From: JANNMJ01 sp031397815
GTDB lineage: Bacteria > Bacteroidota > Bacteroidia > Cytophagales > Hymenobacteraceae
Length of the DNA: 12,264 nt
Direction of reading: 5' to 3'
Assembly (NCBI GenBank): GCA_031397815.1
Contig: JANNMJ010000231.1
Location: 1 to 12,264 of the forward strand
How positions within the stretch are numbered: position 1 is the first letter of the stretch; each line of letters opens with the position of its first letter. Under the pieces are notes generated by a model that saw only the letters and a list, made by a program, of their open reading frames with translations, was not told the origin of the DNA and made no database searches. This document shows positions 1-6,260 of the stretch, one piece after another. Both the position numbers and the translations under genes were made by a program.

Positions 1-195
1 GAGACGGTGCCGGATACTTCCCAGCCTACGTACCCGGCACCGTCTCGGTGCCGGAGCTGCTGATTTCAATCTGTCATCTTCCACCGGCACCGAGACGGTG
101 CCGGATACTTCCCAGCCTACGTACCCGGCACCGTCTCGGTGCCGGAGCTGCTGATTCCACTCGGCGCTCTTCCACCGGCACCGAGACAGTGCCGG
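1..195. repeat. Tandem 91-bp repeat made of palindromic units
   Basis: Two complete 91-bp units (1-91 and 92-182) are followed by the first 13 bp of a third (183-195); the array probably continues left of the window. The units differ mainly around 65-79 versus 156-170. Each unit contains a 21-bp palindrome with 8-bp arms CCGGCACC and GGTGCCGG around a 5-bp centre. The centre reads GTCTC at 34-54 and 125-145 and GAGAC at 84-104 and 175-195, so the element occurs in alternating orientation. The 175-195 copy has one mismatch (A at 188). No reading frame is convincing here. The array lies just beyond the mpl stop and could act as a transcription end or an mRNA-stabilising hairpin, but there is no T-tract typical of an intrinsic terminator. 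It resembles REP/BIME-type intergenic repeats. Confidence 0.9.
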
Positions 196-212
196 ACACG
201 TAGGCGTATGAG

Positions 213-1607
213 TTACGCTAACCCCAGCGCTGGCACGTCCAGCCCGTCGAAGGTGCCGCTGCTCATTAGGAGGAGGGTGGTTTCGTGGAGGGGCGCTTGG
301 GGGCGGAGGTACGCTTCGAGCGCGGCGCGGTCGGTCACGACGCGGAGGTCGGGGCGGGCGAAGGCGGCTTGCACTTGCGCCGGGTCGAGAGGCGGCAGGC
401 GCTTGTGTTCGAGGACGTGCGGGTTGAAATAGACGACGGCTTCCGTGGCCGCATCGAGCGCGTGGGCGTAATTCGGCAGGAACGCCGGGTTCAGCGACGA
501 GAACGTGTGCAGCTCCAGCACCGCCACGAGGCGGCGGTTCGGGAACTGCTCGCGGGCGGCACGGGTGGTGGCGCGCACCTTGCTCGGGGCGTGAGCGAAA
601 TCGCGGTAAATCTGCGCCGACGCGTTGCCTGCCAGCAATTCCAGCCGCCGGGCCGCGCCTTTGAACGACCGCACGGCGTCGTAGAAATCCTTGCCTTTGA
701 TGCCGAGCAGGCGGCACACTTCGCGGGCGGCGGAGATATTCCGCAGGTTGTGCTGCCCGAAGACCTGAATTGGAATCTCGTCGTCCTTTTTATTGACCAG
801 AAACGTCTGCCCGTCGCGGATGGTGTGCTCGTGGGCGGTGTAGCCGATGTACGTCACATCGGGGTTCGACGGCACGCAGACTTCCTGCGCCAGCTCGTCG
901 GTTTTGTCGAAGATGAGGGCGCCCGCCTTGGGTGTTTGGGCAGCGAAAATGCGGAACTGCTCCACATAATCGGCCTGCGTGGGGAAGACGTTGATGTGGT
1001 CCCACTCAATCCCCGAAATCACGCCGATGTGATGCTGATAGAGGTGGAATTTCGGCCGAGGGTCGAACGGCGCCGCCAGATACTCATCGCCTTCGATGAT
1101 GATGATGGGCGCATCGGGCGTAATCTGCACCATCCGGTCGAACCCGGCGAGCTGCGCCCCGACGAGGTAATCGAACGTGCGGTTGTTGCTCCGCAGGACG
1201 TGCAGAATCAGGCTCGTAATCGATGTTTTCCCGTGCGACCCGCCAATCACGATGCGCTGCTTGTTCCGGCTCTGCTCGAACACGTATTCCGGGAACGAGT
1301 ACACACGCAGGCCGAGCGCGCGGGCCCGCAATAGCTCCGGGTTGTCGGCGCGGGCGTGCATCCCGACGATGACGGCGTCGAGGTCGGCCGTGATGCGCGA
1401 TTCGTCCCAGCCTTCCGCGCTCGGCAGCAGCCCGACGGCGGCGAGACGCGAGCGGGCAGGCTCGAAAATCTCATCGTCGGAGCCGGTCACGCGGCTGCCT
1501 TGCGCTTGTAAGGCAAGCGCCACGTTGTGCATCACGGCACCGCCGACGGCAATCAGATGGACACGGGCAAACGAGGCAGGAGAAGGAGCCGAAGCAGGAG
1601 TAGTCAT
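213..1607 (-). CDS. mpl: UDP-N-acetylmuramate:L-alanyl-gamma-D-glutamyl-meso-diaminopimelate ligase (Mpl), Mur ligase family
   Basis: This is a cytoplasmic Mur-family ligase of 464 residues, close to the usual Mpl length. Mpl re-attaches the recycled murein tripeptide to UDP-MurNAc using ATP, bypassing MurC, MurD and MurE. The N-terminal UDP-sugar-binding domain has a Rossmann-like start at about residues 16-25 (HLIAVGGAVM). The ATP-binding P-loop is GGSHGKTS at 122-129, followed by EGDEY at 172-176, which would supply the metal-binding acid. HNLRN at 286-290 and KGAARRLE at 316-323 are typical Mur central-domain motifs. The C-terminal domain opens with DFAHAPSKV at 336-344, the Mpl version of the Mur DxAHxP motif. 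MurC is the main alternative, but GGSHGKTSITS and DFAHxPSKV favour Mpl. The gene is divergent from dnaB; no Shine-Dalgarno is visible, as is usual in Bacteroidota. Confidence 0.85.
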   Translation of the reverse strand: MTTPASAPSPASFARVHLIAVGGAVMHNVALALQAQGSRVTGSDDEIFEPARSRLAAVGLLPSAEGWDESRITADLDAVIVGMHARADNPELLRARALGLRVYSFPEYVFEQSRNKQRIVIGGSHGKTSITSLILHVLRSNNRTFDYLVGAQLAGFDRMVQITPDAPIIIIEGDEYLAAPFDPRPKFHLYQHHIGVISGIEWDHINVFPTQADYVEQFRIFAAQTPKAGALIFDKTDELAQEVCVPSNPDVTYIGYTAHEHTIRDGQTFLVNKKDDEIPIQVFGQHNLRNISAAREVCRLLGIKGKDFYDAVRSFKGAARRLELLAGNASAQIYRDFAHAPSKVRATTRAAREQFPNRRLVAVLELHTFSSLNPAFLPNYAHALDAATEAVVYFNPHVLEHKRLPPLDPAQVQAAFARPDLRVVTDRAALEAYLRPQAPLHETTLLLMSSGTFDGLDVPALGLA

Positions 1608-1713
1608 AAGAAAAAGGCGATGAGCGGACCACTCGGTCGCATCTGATGAAGGTGAGCCGGACGGCGGCGGTGTCGACCCGATGAGATTCGGCCCGACGGA
1701 TTTTTTACCGCCT

Positions 1714-1721
1714 CAAAAGTA
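1714..1721 (-). promoter_or_regulatory. Candidate -7 element of the mpl promoter
   Basis: On the minus strand this reads TACTTTTG, an exact match to the Bacteroidota -7 consensus TAnnTTTG. It would start transcription near 1707, giving mpl a leader of about 100 nt. No clear TTG is found at the expected -33 distance, so the call rests on one element. Confidence 0.4.
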
Positions 1722-1748
1722 GCGTCCGGCCCGTTGGGGGCGCCGCCC

Positions 1749-1764
1749 GGCAGAACTTTCTGCC
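1749..1764. promoter_or_regulatory. 16-bp inverted repeat between the divergent promoters
   Basis: GGCAGAACTTTCTGCC has perfect 7-bp arms around a 2-bp centre. It lies just upstream of the candidate dnaB -33 TTG (1771) and about 28 bp upstream of the candidate mpl -7 element, a suitable position for an operator controlling one or both genes. It could also be a chance palindrome. The binding factor, if any, is unknown. Confidence 0.35.
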
Positions 1765-1770
1765 CCGGCC

Positions 1771-1801
1771 TTGTCTGCCCTTTCGGTGGGCGGTAAGTTT
1801 G
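1771..1801 (+). promoter_or_regulatory. Candidate dnaB promoter of Bacteroidota type
   Basis: TTG at 1771-1773 is followed after 20 bp by TAAGTTTG at 1794-1801, matching the Bacteroidota primary sigma consensus (-33 TTG, -7 TAnnTTTG, about 20 bp apart). Transcription would begin around 1806-1810, at or next to ATG codons at 1807 and 1810, so the dnaB mRNA may be leaderless or nearly so. This argues against translation starting at the in-frame TTG at 1771. Confidence 0.5.
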
Positions 1802-1806
1802 CACAT

Positions 1807-4440
1807 ATGATGGATGATCGGGTCAGGAAATCGGTGCAACAGGCGAAAGCGGCGATGGCACAGCGCGCGCAGGCGATGCTTTCCCCCACGGGAAAGCTGC
1901 CTCCGCAGGCCTTGGAATTGGAGAGCGCCGTGCTGGGCGCCTTGATGCTGGAGAAGGACGCGCTCACGACGGTCAGTGATATTCTGAAGCCCGAATCGTT
2001 CTACAAAGAGGCGCATCAGCGGATTTACAAAGCGATTCAGGAGCTGTTCGACGACTCCGAGCCAATTGATATGCTCACCGTGATGCAGCGCCTGCGCACG
2101 AAGGGCGAGCTGGAGCTGATCGGCGGGCCGGTGTACCTGCACCAGCTCACCAACAAAGTCACGAGCGCGGCGAACATCGAGTTCCACGCCCGTATCGTGA
2201 CCGAAAACGCCATCAAGCGCGAGCTGATTGCGATGGCGAGCCAGATGCTGACGGCCGCTTACGAAGACACGACCGACGTGTTCGACCTTCTCGACCAGAC
2301 CGAAAAGGTGCTGTACGAAGTCTCGGAATCGAACATCCGCTCGAACTACGACAACATGCAGTCGCTGCTCGGGAAGGCGATCAAAGAGCTGGAAGCCAAG
2401 CGCGACCAAAAGGACGGCCTCACCGGCGTCCCGACCGGCCTGACGGCCCTCGATGCACTCACGAGCGGCTGGCAAAAGTCTGACTTAGTGATCATTGCGG
2501 CGCGGCCCGCGATGGGTAAATGCTTGGGCAAGGGCACGAAAGTGCTGATGTTCGATGGCACGCTGCGGAACGTGGAAGACGTGGCGGTCGGTGAGGAGCT
2601 GATGGGCGACGATTCGACGCCTCGGCGCGTTCAGAGTATTGCGCGTGGGCGGGAGCGGATGTACTGGGTGCGGCAAAACAAGGCGGAAGACTACCGCGTC
2701 AATGAAAGCCACATCCTGTCGCTCAAGCGGAGCCGGACGGAATGGAAGCACCAACACGGCGATGTGCTGAACGTCACGGTCAAGGAGTGGCTCGAAGCCT
2801 CGCCGAAATTTCGCTCCAACTACAAGGGCTACAAGGTGCCGGTCGAGTTTGCGGCGCAGGACGTGCCGGTTGACCCGTATTTTCTGGGCTTGTGGCTCGG
2901 CGATGGGACGTCGGCCAATTGCCGGATTACGTCGCAGGACCCGGAAATTGTCGATTACCTGACCACTTATGCCGATGATTTGGGCTTGCAGCTAACGGTT
3001 GGCGTCGTTGCGAATCGGTGTAATTCCTACGGCATCACCAGCGGGCAGCGCGGCGGCGCTGTGGCCACCAAGTTCTCTTTACAGGACGAGCTTCGGCAAC
3101 TCAACGTGCTCGATAACAAGCACATTCCGCAGCCCTTCCTCATCAATTCCACCGAAAACCGACTGCGGTTACTCGCGGGGCTGATTGATTCCGACGGCCA
3201 TTATCTGGTGCAGTCGAATGGCTACGAAATCACGCAGAAAAACCACCGGCTGGCGCGGGAAATCAAATTTTTGGCCGATTCCCTCGGTTTCCGGACTTCT
3301 ATTCGGAAGAAGCGCGCCGTCATCACGGCTATCGGGTACGAATCGGAAGTTTACCGCGTCCGGATTTACGGCGACATCGACCGCGTTCCGGTGCGAATCG
3401 AGCGTAAAAAAGCTCGCGCCTGGACCGCCCGCCACGATTGGCGGATGACGGGCATCAGCGTGGAATTCGATAAAGAAGACGATTACTACGGCTTTGAAAT
3501 CGACGGCAACCGGCTCTTCCTGTTGCAGGATATGACCGTGACCCACAACACCGCGTTCGTTTTGTCAGTGATGCGGAACGCGGCGGTGGACCACGGCAAG
3601 CCGGTCGCGATTTTCTCGCTCGAAATGTCGAATATCCAGCTCGTCAACCGGCTGATTTCGGCGGAGGCGGAGCTGGAATCTGATAAAATCAAGAAGGGGA
3701 ATCTGGCGGAGTACGAGTGGGCGCAGCTCAACCATAAGATTGCGCGCCTCTCGCAAGCGCCGATTTTCATTGACGACACGCCCGGCCTCTCCATTCGGGA
3801 GCTGCGGACGAAATGCCGCCGCCTCAAGCAGCGCCACAAGATTGAGCTGATTATCATCGACTACATGCAGCTCATGTCGGGCAACAGCTCGGAAAAGGGC
3901 GGCTTCGGCGGCAACCGCGAGCAGGAGATTGCCTCGATTTCGCGGGCGCTCAAGGGCATTGCCAAGGAGCTGGATGTGCCGGTGATTGCGCTCTCGCAGC
4001 TTTCGCGGAAAGTAGAGGAGCGCCCCGGCGATAAGCGACCGCAGCTCAGCGACTTGCGCGAATCCGGCTCTATTGAGCAGGACGCCGATATGGTCATGTT
4101 CCTCTACCGGCCGGAGTATTACAAGATTGAGCACTACGAAGACGGCGAGCCGACGAAGAACGTCGGCGAAATCATCATCGCGAAGCACCGGAACGGCTCC
4201 CTCGATACGGTGAAGCTCGGTTTCATCGGGCGCTTCACGAAGTTTCAGGATTTGGGCGGCCCGAGCGGCGGCTTCGGCGGCCCAGCCGGTGCCGGAGCGA
4301 ACATCAGCTCGTTCAGCACCGCCAGCACCTTCGACCAAGAACAACCCAAGCCGACAACCATTCGCCTCGGCTCGCGGCTTAATAACGACGCCGGTTTCGG
4401 GAAGCCGCTGCCGCCGTCGGATGACGCGCCGCCGTTCTAA
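1807..4440 (+). CDS. dnaB: Replicative DNA helicase DnaB, intein-containing precursor
   Basis: This is the hexameric replicative helicase that unwinds DNA ahead of the fork using ATP. The precursor is 877 residues; removal of the intein (residues 239-581) leaves 534, normal for DnaB. The N-terminal domain starts near GKLPPQALELESAVLGALML. The RecA-like domain has Walker A at AARPAMGK plus T, split by the intein between K238 and T582. Further motifs are IFSLEMS, Walker B IIIDYMQLM, IALSQLSR and the RESGSIEQDAD block. After FIGRFTKFQ comes a glycine-rich disordered tail ending in SDDAPPF. ATG 1807 is chosen because it follows the promoter directly; 1810 and 1855 are alternatives. The stop overlaps the stop of the convergent SGNH-like gene by 4 bp, leaving no room for a terminator. 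The last 30 bp are duplicated at 8108-8137. Confidence 0.95.
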   Translation: MMDDRVRKSVQQAKAAMAQRAQAMLSPTGKLPPQALELESAVLGALMLEKDALTTVSDILKPESFYKEAHQRIYKAIQELFDDSEPIDMLTVMQRLRTKGELELIGGPVYLHQLTNKVTSAANIEFHARIVTENAIKRELIAMASQMLTAAYEDTTDVFDLLDQTEKVLYEVSESNIRSNYDNMQSLLGKAIKELEAKRDQKDGLTGVPTGLTALDALTSGWQKSDLVIIAARPAMGKCLGKGTKVLMFDGTLRNVEDVAVGEELMGDDSTPRRVQSIARGRERMYWVRQNKAEDYRVNESHILSLKRSRTEWKHQHGDVLNVTVKEWLEASPKFRSNYKGYKVPVEFAAQDVPVDPYFLGLWLGDGTSANCRITSQDPEIVDYLTTYADDLGLQLTVGVVANRCNSYGITSGQRGGAVATKFSLQDELRQLNVLDNKHIPQPFLINSTENRLRLLAGLIDSDGHYLVQSNGYEITQKNHRLAREIKFLADSLGFRTSIRKKRAVITAIGYESEVYRVRIYGDIDRVPVRIERKKARAWTARHDWRMTGISVEFDKEDDYYGFEIDGNRLFLLQDMTVTHNTAFVLSVMRNAAVDHGKPVAIFSLEMSNIQLVNRLISAEAELESDKIKKGNLAEYEWAQLNHKIARLSQAPIFIDDTPGLSIRELRTKCRRLKQRHKIELIIIDYMQLMSGNSSEKGGFGGNREQEIASISRALKGIAKELDVPVIALSQLSRKVEERPGDKRPQLSDLRESGSIEQDADMVMFLYRPEYYKIEHYEDGEPTKNVGEIIIAKHRNGSLDTVKLGFIGRFTKFQDLGGPSGGFGGPAGAGANISSFSTASTFDQEQPKPTTIRLGSRLNNDAGFGKPLPPSDDAPPF
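2521..3549 (+). other. DnaB intein with LAGLIDADG homing endonuclease, inserted in Walker A
   Basis: A 343-residue in-frame insertion interrupts the helicase P-loop. It begins with Cys1 (CLGKGTKVLMFDGTL, block A) directly after RPAMGK and ends in VTHN, so Asn343 is followed by Thr as the +1 nucleophile. Block B is RVNESHILSL (about 59-68) with Asn where Thr is common and the His kept at 64. The endonuclease part has two LAGLIDADG helices, LGLWLGDG at 122-129 and LAGLIDSDG at 218-226, each with the catalytic Asp, and the block D-like KHIPQPFL at 200-207. Block F/G is YYGFEIDGNRLFLLQDMTV, then THN. All parts for protein splicing and for DNA cleavage are present, so both activities are probably intact. 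The helicase cannot bind ATP normally until splicing restores GKT. Confidence 0.95.
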
Positions 4441-5201
4441 ACCCCAACCCGTTCCAGCAGAGCCGCCGCCAACCGCTCCGCAATTTGCCGGTGTCCGGCG
4501 CGACTGATGTGGATGCGGTTCGGCCCAACCAACGGCTCGTCCGGCGTGCCCGTCGCGCCGAATAGCCGGACGTAGGGCAACTGGGCGTACGCTGCCCAGC
4601 TGGCAGCGGCACGGTCGAGGTGCGCGGCCAAGTGATTCTCGAAGGGAGAAGCCGGGCGACGCGGCGGCCCCACCAACAGCAGCTGCGCGCGGTGGGCGGC
4701 GGCGTGCTTGTGCAGCTCTTCCACTACGGTTTTAGTGGCCGCCAACGCCCGGCGACGATTGCCGATGAGCGCGCCAAGCCAGCCGTTCAGCTCGCGCCAC
4801 GGCGCTGGGGGCGCCGGTGTCAGGAAGAATTCGGGCGGAAGGGGCGAGGTAGGACGCGGGCTGAGACGGTCGGCCAACGGGTCGTGGGCGTGGTGCGATA
4901 ATGTGCCGCGGTTCAGCACCTGTTGGCGGCGACCGGTGGCGTCGTGGTATCGGTAAAAAAGCTTGATTAGGCGCAGCAGCGGCTCGGTCCGCAGGTGCAG
5001 CAAGAGCCAGTGCGCGGGTTGCGTGGCTAGACTTTCCTGCACCCGCGCCACGCAGGTAGCCAAGCGTTCGGAGCGCACGATGGTGACTTTTGGCGCGAAA
5101 CCCTTCGCTTGCAGAAGCTGCGCGAGCTGTTGATGATACAGCTCGGTGAGCGGAATATTGGCCTGCTGCGTCAGGCACCCGCCGACGATGGTAATCAGCA
5201 T
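4437..5201 (-). CDS. SGNH/GDSL-hydrolase-like protein with altered catalytic residues, copy A
   Basis: This is a 254-residue cytoplasmic protein without signal peptide or membrane segment. The fold assignment rests on the N-terminal strand and turn ITIVGGCLT (3-11), at the place of the GDSL block I, and on a C-terminal block resembling block V, PNRIHISRAGHRQIAERL (227-244). LLLVGPP (174-180) fits a core strand. The usual nucleophile Ser is Cys9, the preceding Asp is Gly8, and the Asp of DxxH is Asn228; His231 is kept. It may be a cysteine variant, a non-hydrolytic relative or a dead enzyme; the substrate is unknown. Its ATG overlaps the stop of the upstream CitE-like gene within ATGCTGA, so translation is probably coupled. 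It differs from copy B at 13 residues by hand alignment. Confidence 0.6.
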   Translation of the reverse strand: MLITIVGGCLTQQANIPLTELYHQQLAQLLQAKGFAPKVTIVRSERLATCVARVQESLATQPAHWLLLHLRTEPLLRLIKLFYRYHDATGRRQQVLNRGTLSHHAHDPLADRLSPRPTSPLPPEFFLTPAPPAPWRELNGWLGALIGNRRRALAATKTVVEELHKHAAAHRAQLLLVGPPRRPASPFENHLAAHLDRAAASWAAYAQLPYVRLFGATGTPDEPLVGPNRIHISRAGHRQIAERLAAALLERVGV

Positions 5202-6157
5202 AAAAGCGCGTTTGGTGCTGATTGAGGATGATATTGAAACTGATTTTGACGCAGAAAATGCCGCGCCGCCAGCACTTCCTGCGGGCTGATGACCACGCGC
5301 TCCGGCGTGACAGCGAGCGCGCTACCGGGTAACGCGTAGGTCTGCGCGTCGGTCAGGAGACGATGCGCGAGTGCCTCGGCTGGTGGCGGCGGTGTGGGGG
5401 CGTTGATGAAGGATAGCGAAACGCCGGGCGGGGCCGCGCACCACTGGGTTTGAGCAAGGCTGAGCGTAATCTGGCCGGTGGCGCTGGGGTAGGCGGTTAG
5501 GCGCTTTAGGGCCGTCGCGAGTACGGCACTATCGGCCAAATGTAGGATTGGGGAGTTCAGGAGACCTTTTCCGGTGGCGGTCAGGGCGTGGTCGAGGGTG
5601 GCGACCCAGTGCCAGTAATGGGCAGAATCGTGGTGATGAAACGGAAAATGACCGAGGCTGAGGTTGAGGTCGCAGTGACCGAACGCGACGGCCTTGAGGC
5701 GCGCATCGGGTAGCGCCGCAATGGCTGATACGGCCGCCAAGCCTTCCGCCGTTTCGATAATCGGAATCAGCTGCCCTACTGATGGCGGCAGCGCATCGAG
5801 CACTTGCTGCACTTGCCTCGCGCTGCTCACTTTGGGCAGGATGACGGCGTGAAAAGGCGGCAGCTCGCGCAGCAAAGCCAAATCAGCGGCGAAATGCGGC
5901 GTTTGGGCGCCGTTGATTCGCAACACGGTACGGGATAAGTCGGGGCCGAACGGGGCGGTGGTCAACGTGCGGAACGCCGTGCGGCCGTGCGCTTTACGCG
6001 TCAGGGTGGCGACGGCGGTGGGCGCTACGATGGAGTCTTCAAGGTCGAAGCAGAGGTAGCCGCCGAGTGGGGTGGCGGCTTGGAAAAGGGAGTAGAACCG
6101 GGCAAAGTCGGCCGCATCGCGCTGTTGCACGAAGTGGTAGGGCAGAATCGAAGGCAT
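5195..6157 (-). CDS. HpcH/HpaI aldolase / citrate lyase beta subunit (CitE)-like protein, copy A
   Basis: This 320-residue protein is probably a Mg-dependent lyase or aldolase with a TIM-barrel fold. The family cleaves or condenses C-C bonds in acyl-CoA or acyl-carrier thioesters such as citryl, malyl or citramalyl. Family marks are FDLEDSIVAP (37-46), LRINGAQTP (79-87, substrate-binding Arg80), ILPKVSSARQV (106-116), LIPIIETAEGL (130-140, metal ligand Glu135) and AVAFGHCDLNLSLG (156-169, acid Asp163). The C-terminal third is degenerate compared with typical CitE and contains a proline-rich stretch (254-259). No neighbouring alpha or gamma citrate lyase subunit is present, so it is not part of a classical citrate lyase. 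A weak promoter-like TAACTTTA lies on the minus strand at 6215-6222, one base off TAnnTTTG and kept in copy B. Confidence 0.7.
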   Translation of the reverse strand: MPSILPYHFVQQRDAADFARFYSLFQAATPLGGYLCFDLEDSIVAPTAVATLTRKAHGRTAFRTLTTAPFGPDLSRTVLRINGAQTPHFAADLALLRELPPFHAVILPKVSSARQVQQVLDALPPSVGQLIPIIETAEGLAAVSAIAALPDARLKAVAFGHCDLNLSLGHFPFHHHDSAHYWHWVATLDHALTATGKGLLNSPILHLADSAVLATALKRLTAYPSATGQITLSLAQTQWCAAPPGVSLSFINAPTPPPPAEALAHRLLTDAQTYALPGSALAVTPERVVISPQEVLAARHFLRQNQFQYHPQSAPNALLC

Positions 6158-6260
6158 CAGCGGGCAGAAAGGACGGCGAGAATAAGCGTGAGAGCGGCCG
6201 GGGCGGCTCGGTCTTAAAGTTACTCACGGCGCCGCTTTTAGCCCGATCGCTGACCCGCGC

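Larger units (their letters stand above)
4411..6258. repeat. Direct repeat copy A (1848 bp): dnaB tail, SGNH-like and CitE-like genes
   Basis: This block aligns with 8108-9952 at a constant offset of 3697 bp at the dnaB end and 3694 bp at the far end, the change being explained by one codon missing in copy B. It runs from the last 30 bp of dnaB, through both genes, to about 100 bp upstream of the CitE-like start. Similarity ends sharply after TGACCCGC at 6251-6258, 2 bp before the stop of the T9SS gene. The promoter-side non-coding part shows only a couple of mismatches in about 100 bp. Confidence 0.95.

Noticed and set aside
1..195. CRISPR array
   Set aside because: The 91-bp units repeat as whole blocks with no unique spacers between short repeats; the 9-bp array at 12144-12260 also has no spacers.
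285..1334. Plus-strand open frame of 349 codons antisense to mpl
   Set aside because: It mirrors the mpl frame in GC-rich DNA, has Arg-rich composition with no recognisable domain, and mpl carries clear Mur motifs.
1771..1806. TTG start for dnaB adding 12 residues
   Set aside because: The TTG coincides with the candidate -33 element and lies upstream of the predicted transcription start.
1705..2475. Minus-strand open frame of 256 codons across the dnaB start
   Set aside because: It is antisense to conserved DnaB N-terminal sequence and crosses the promoter region; similar shadows at 3565-4344 and 10908-11747 are rejected for the same reason.
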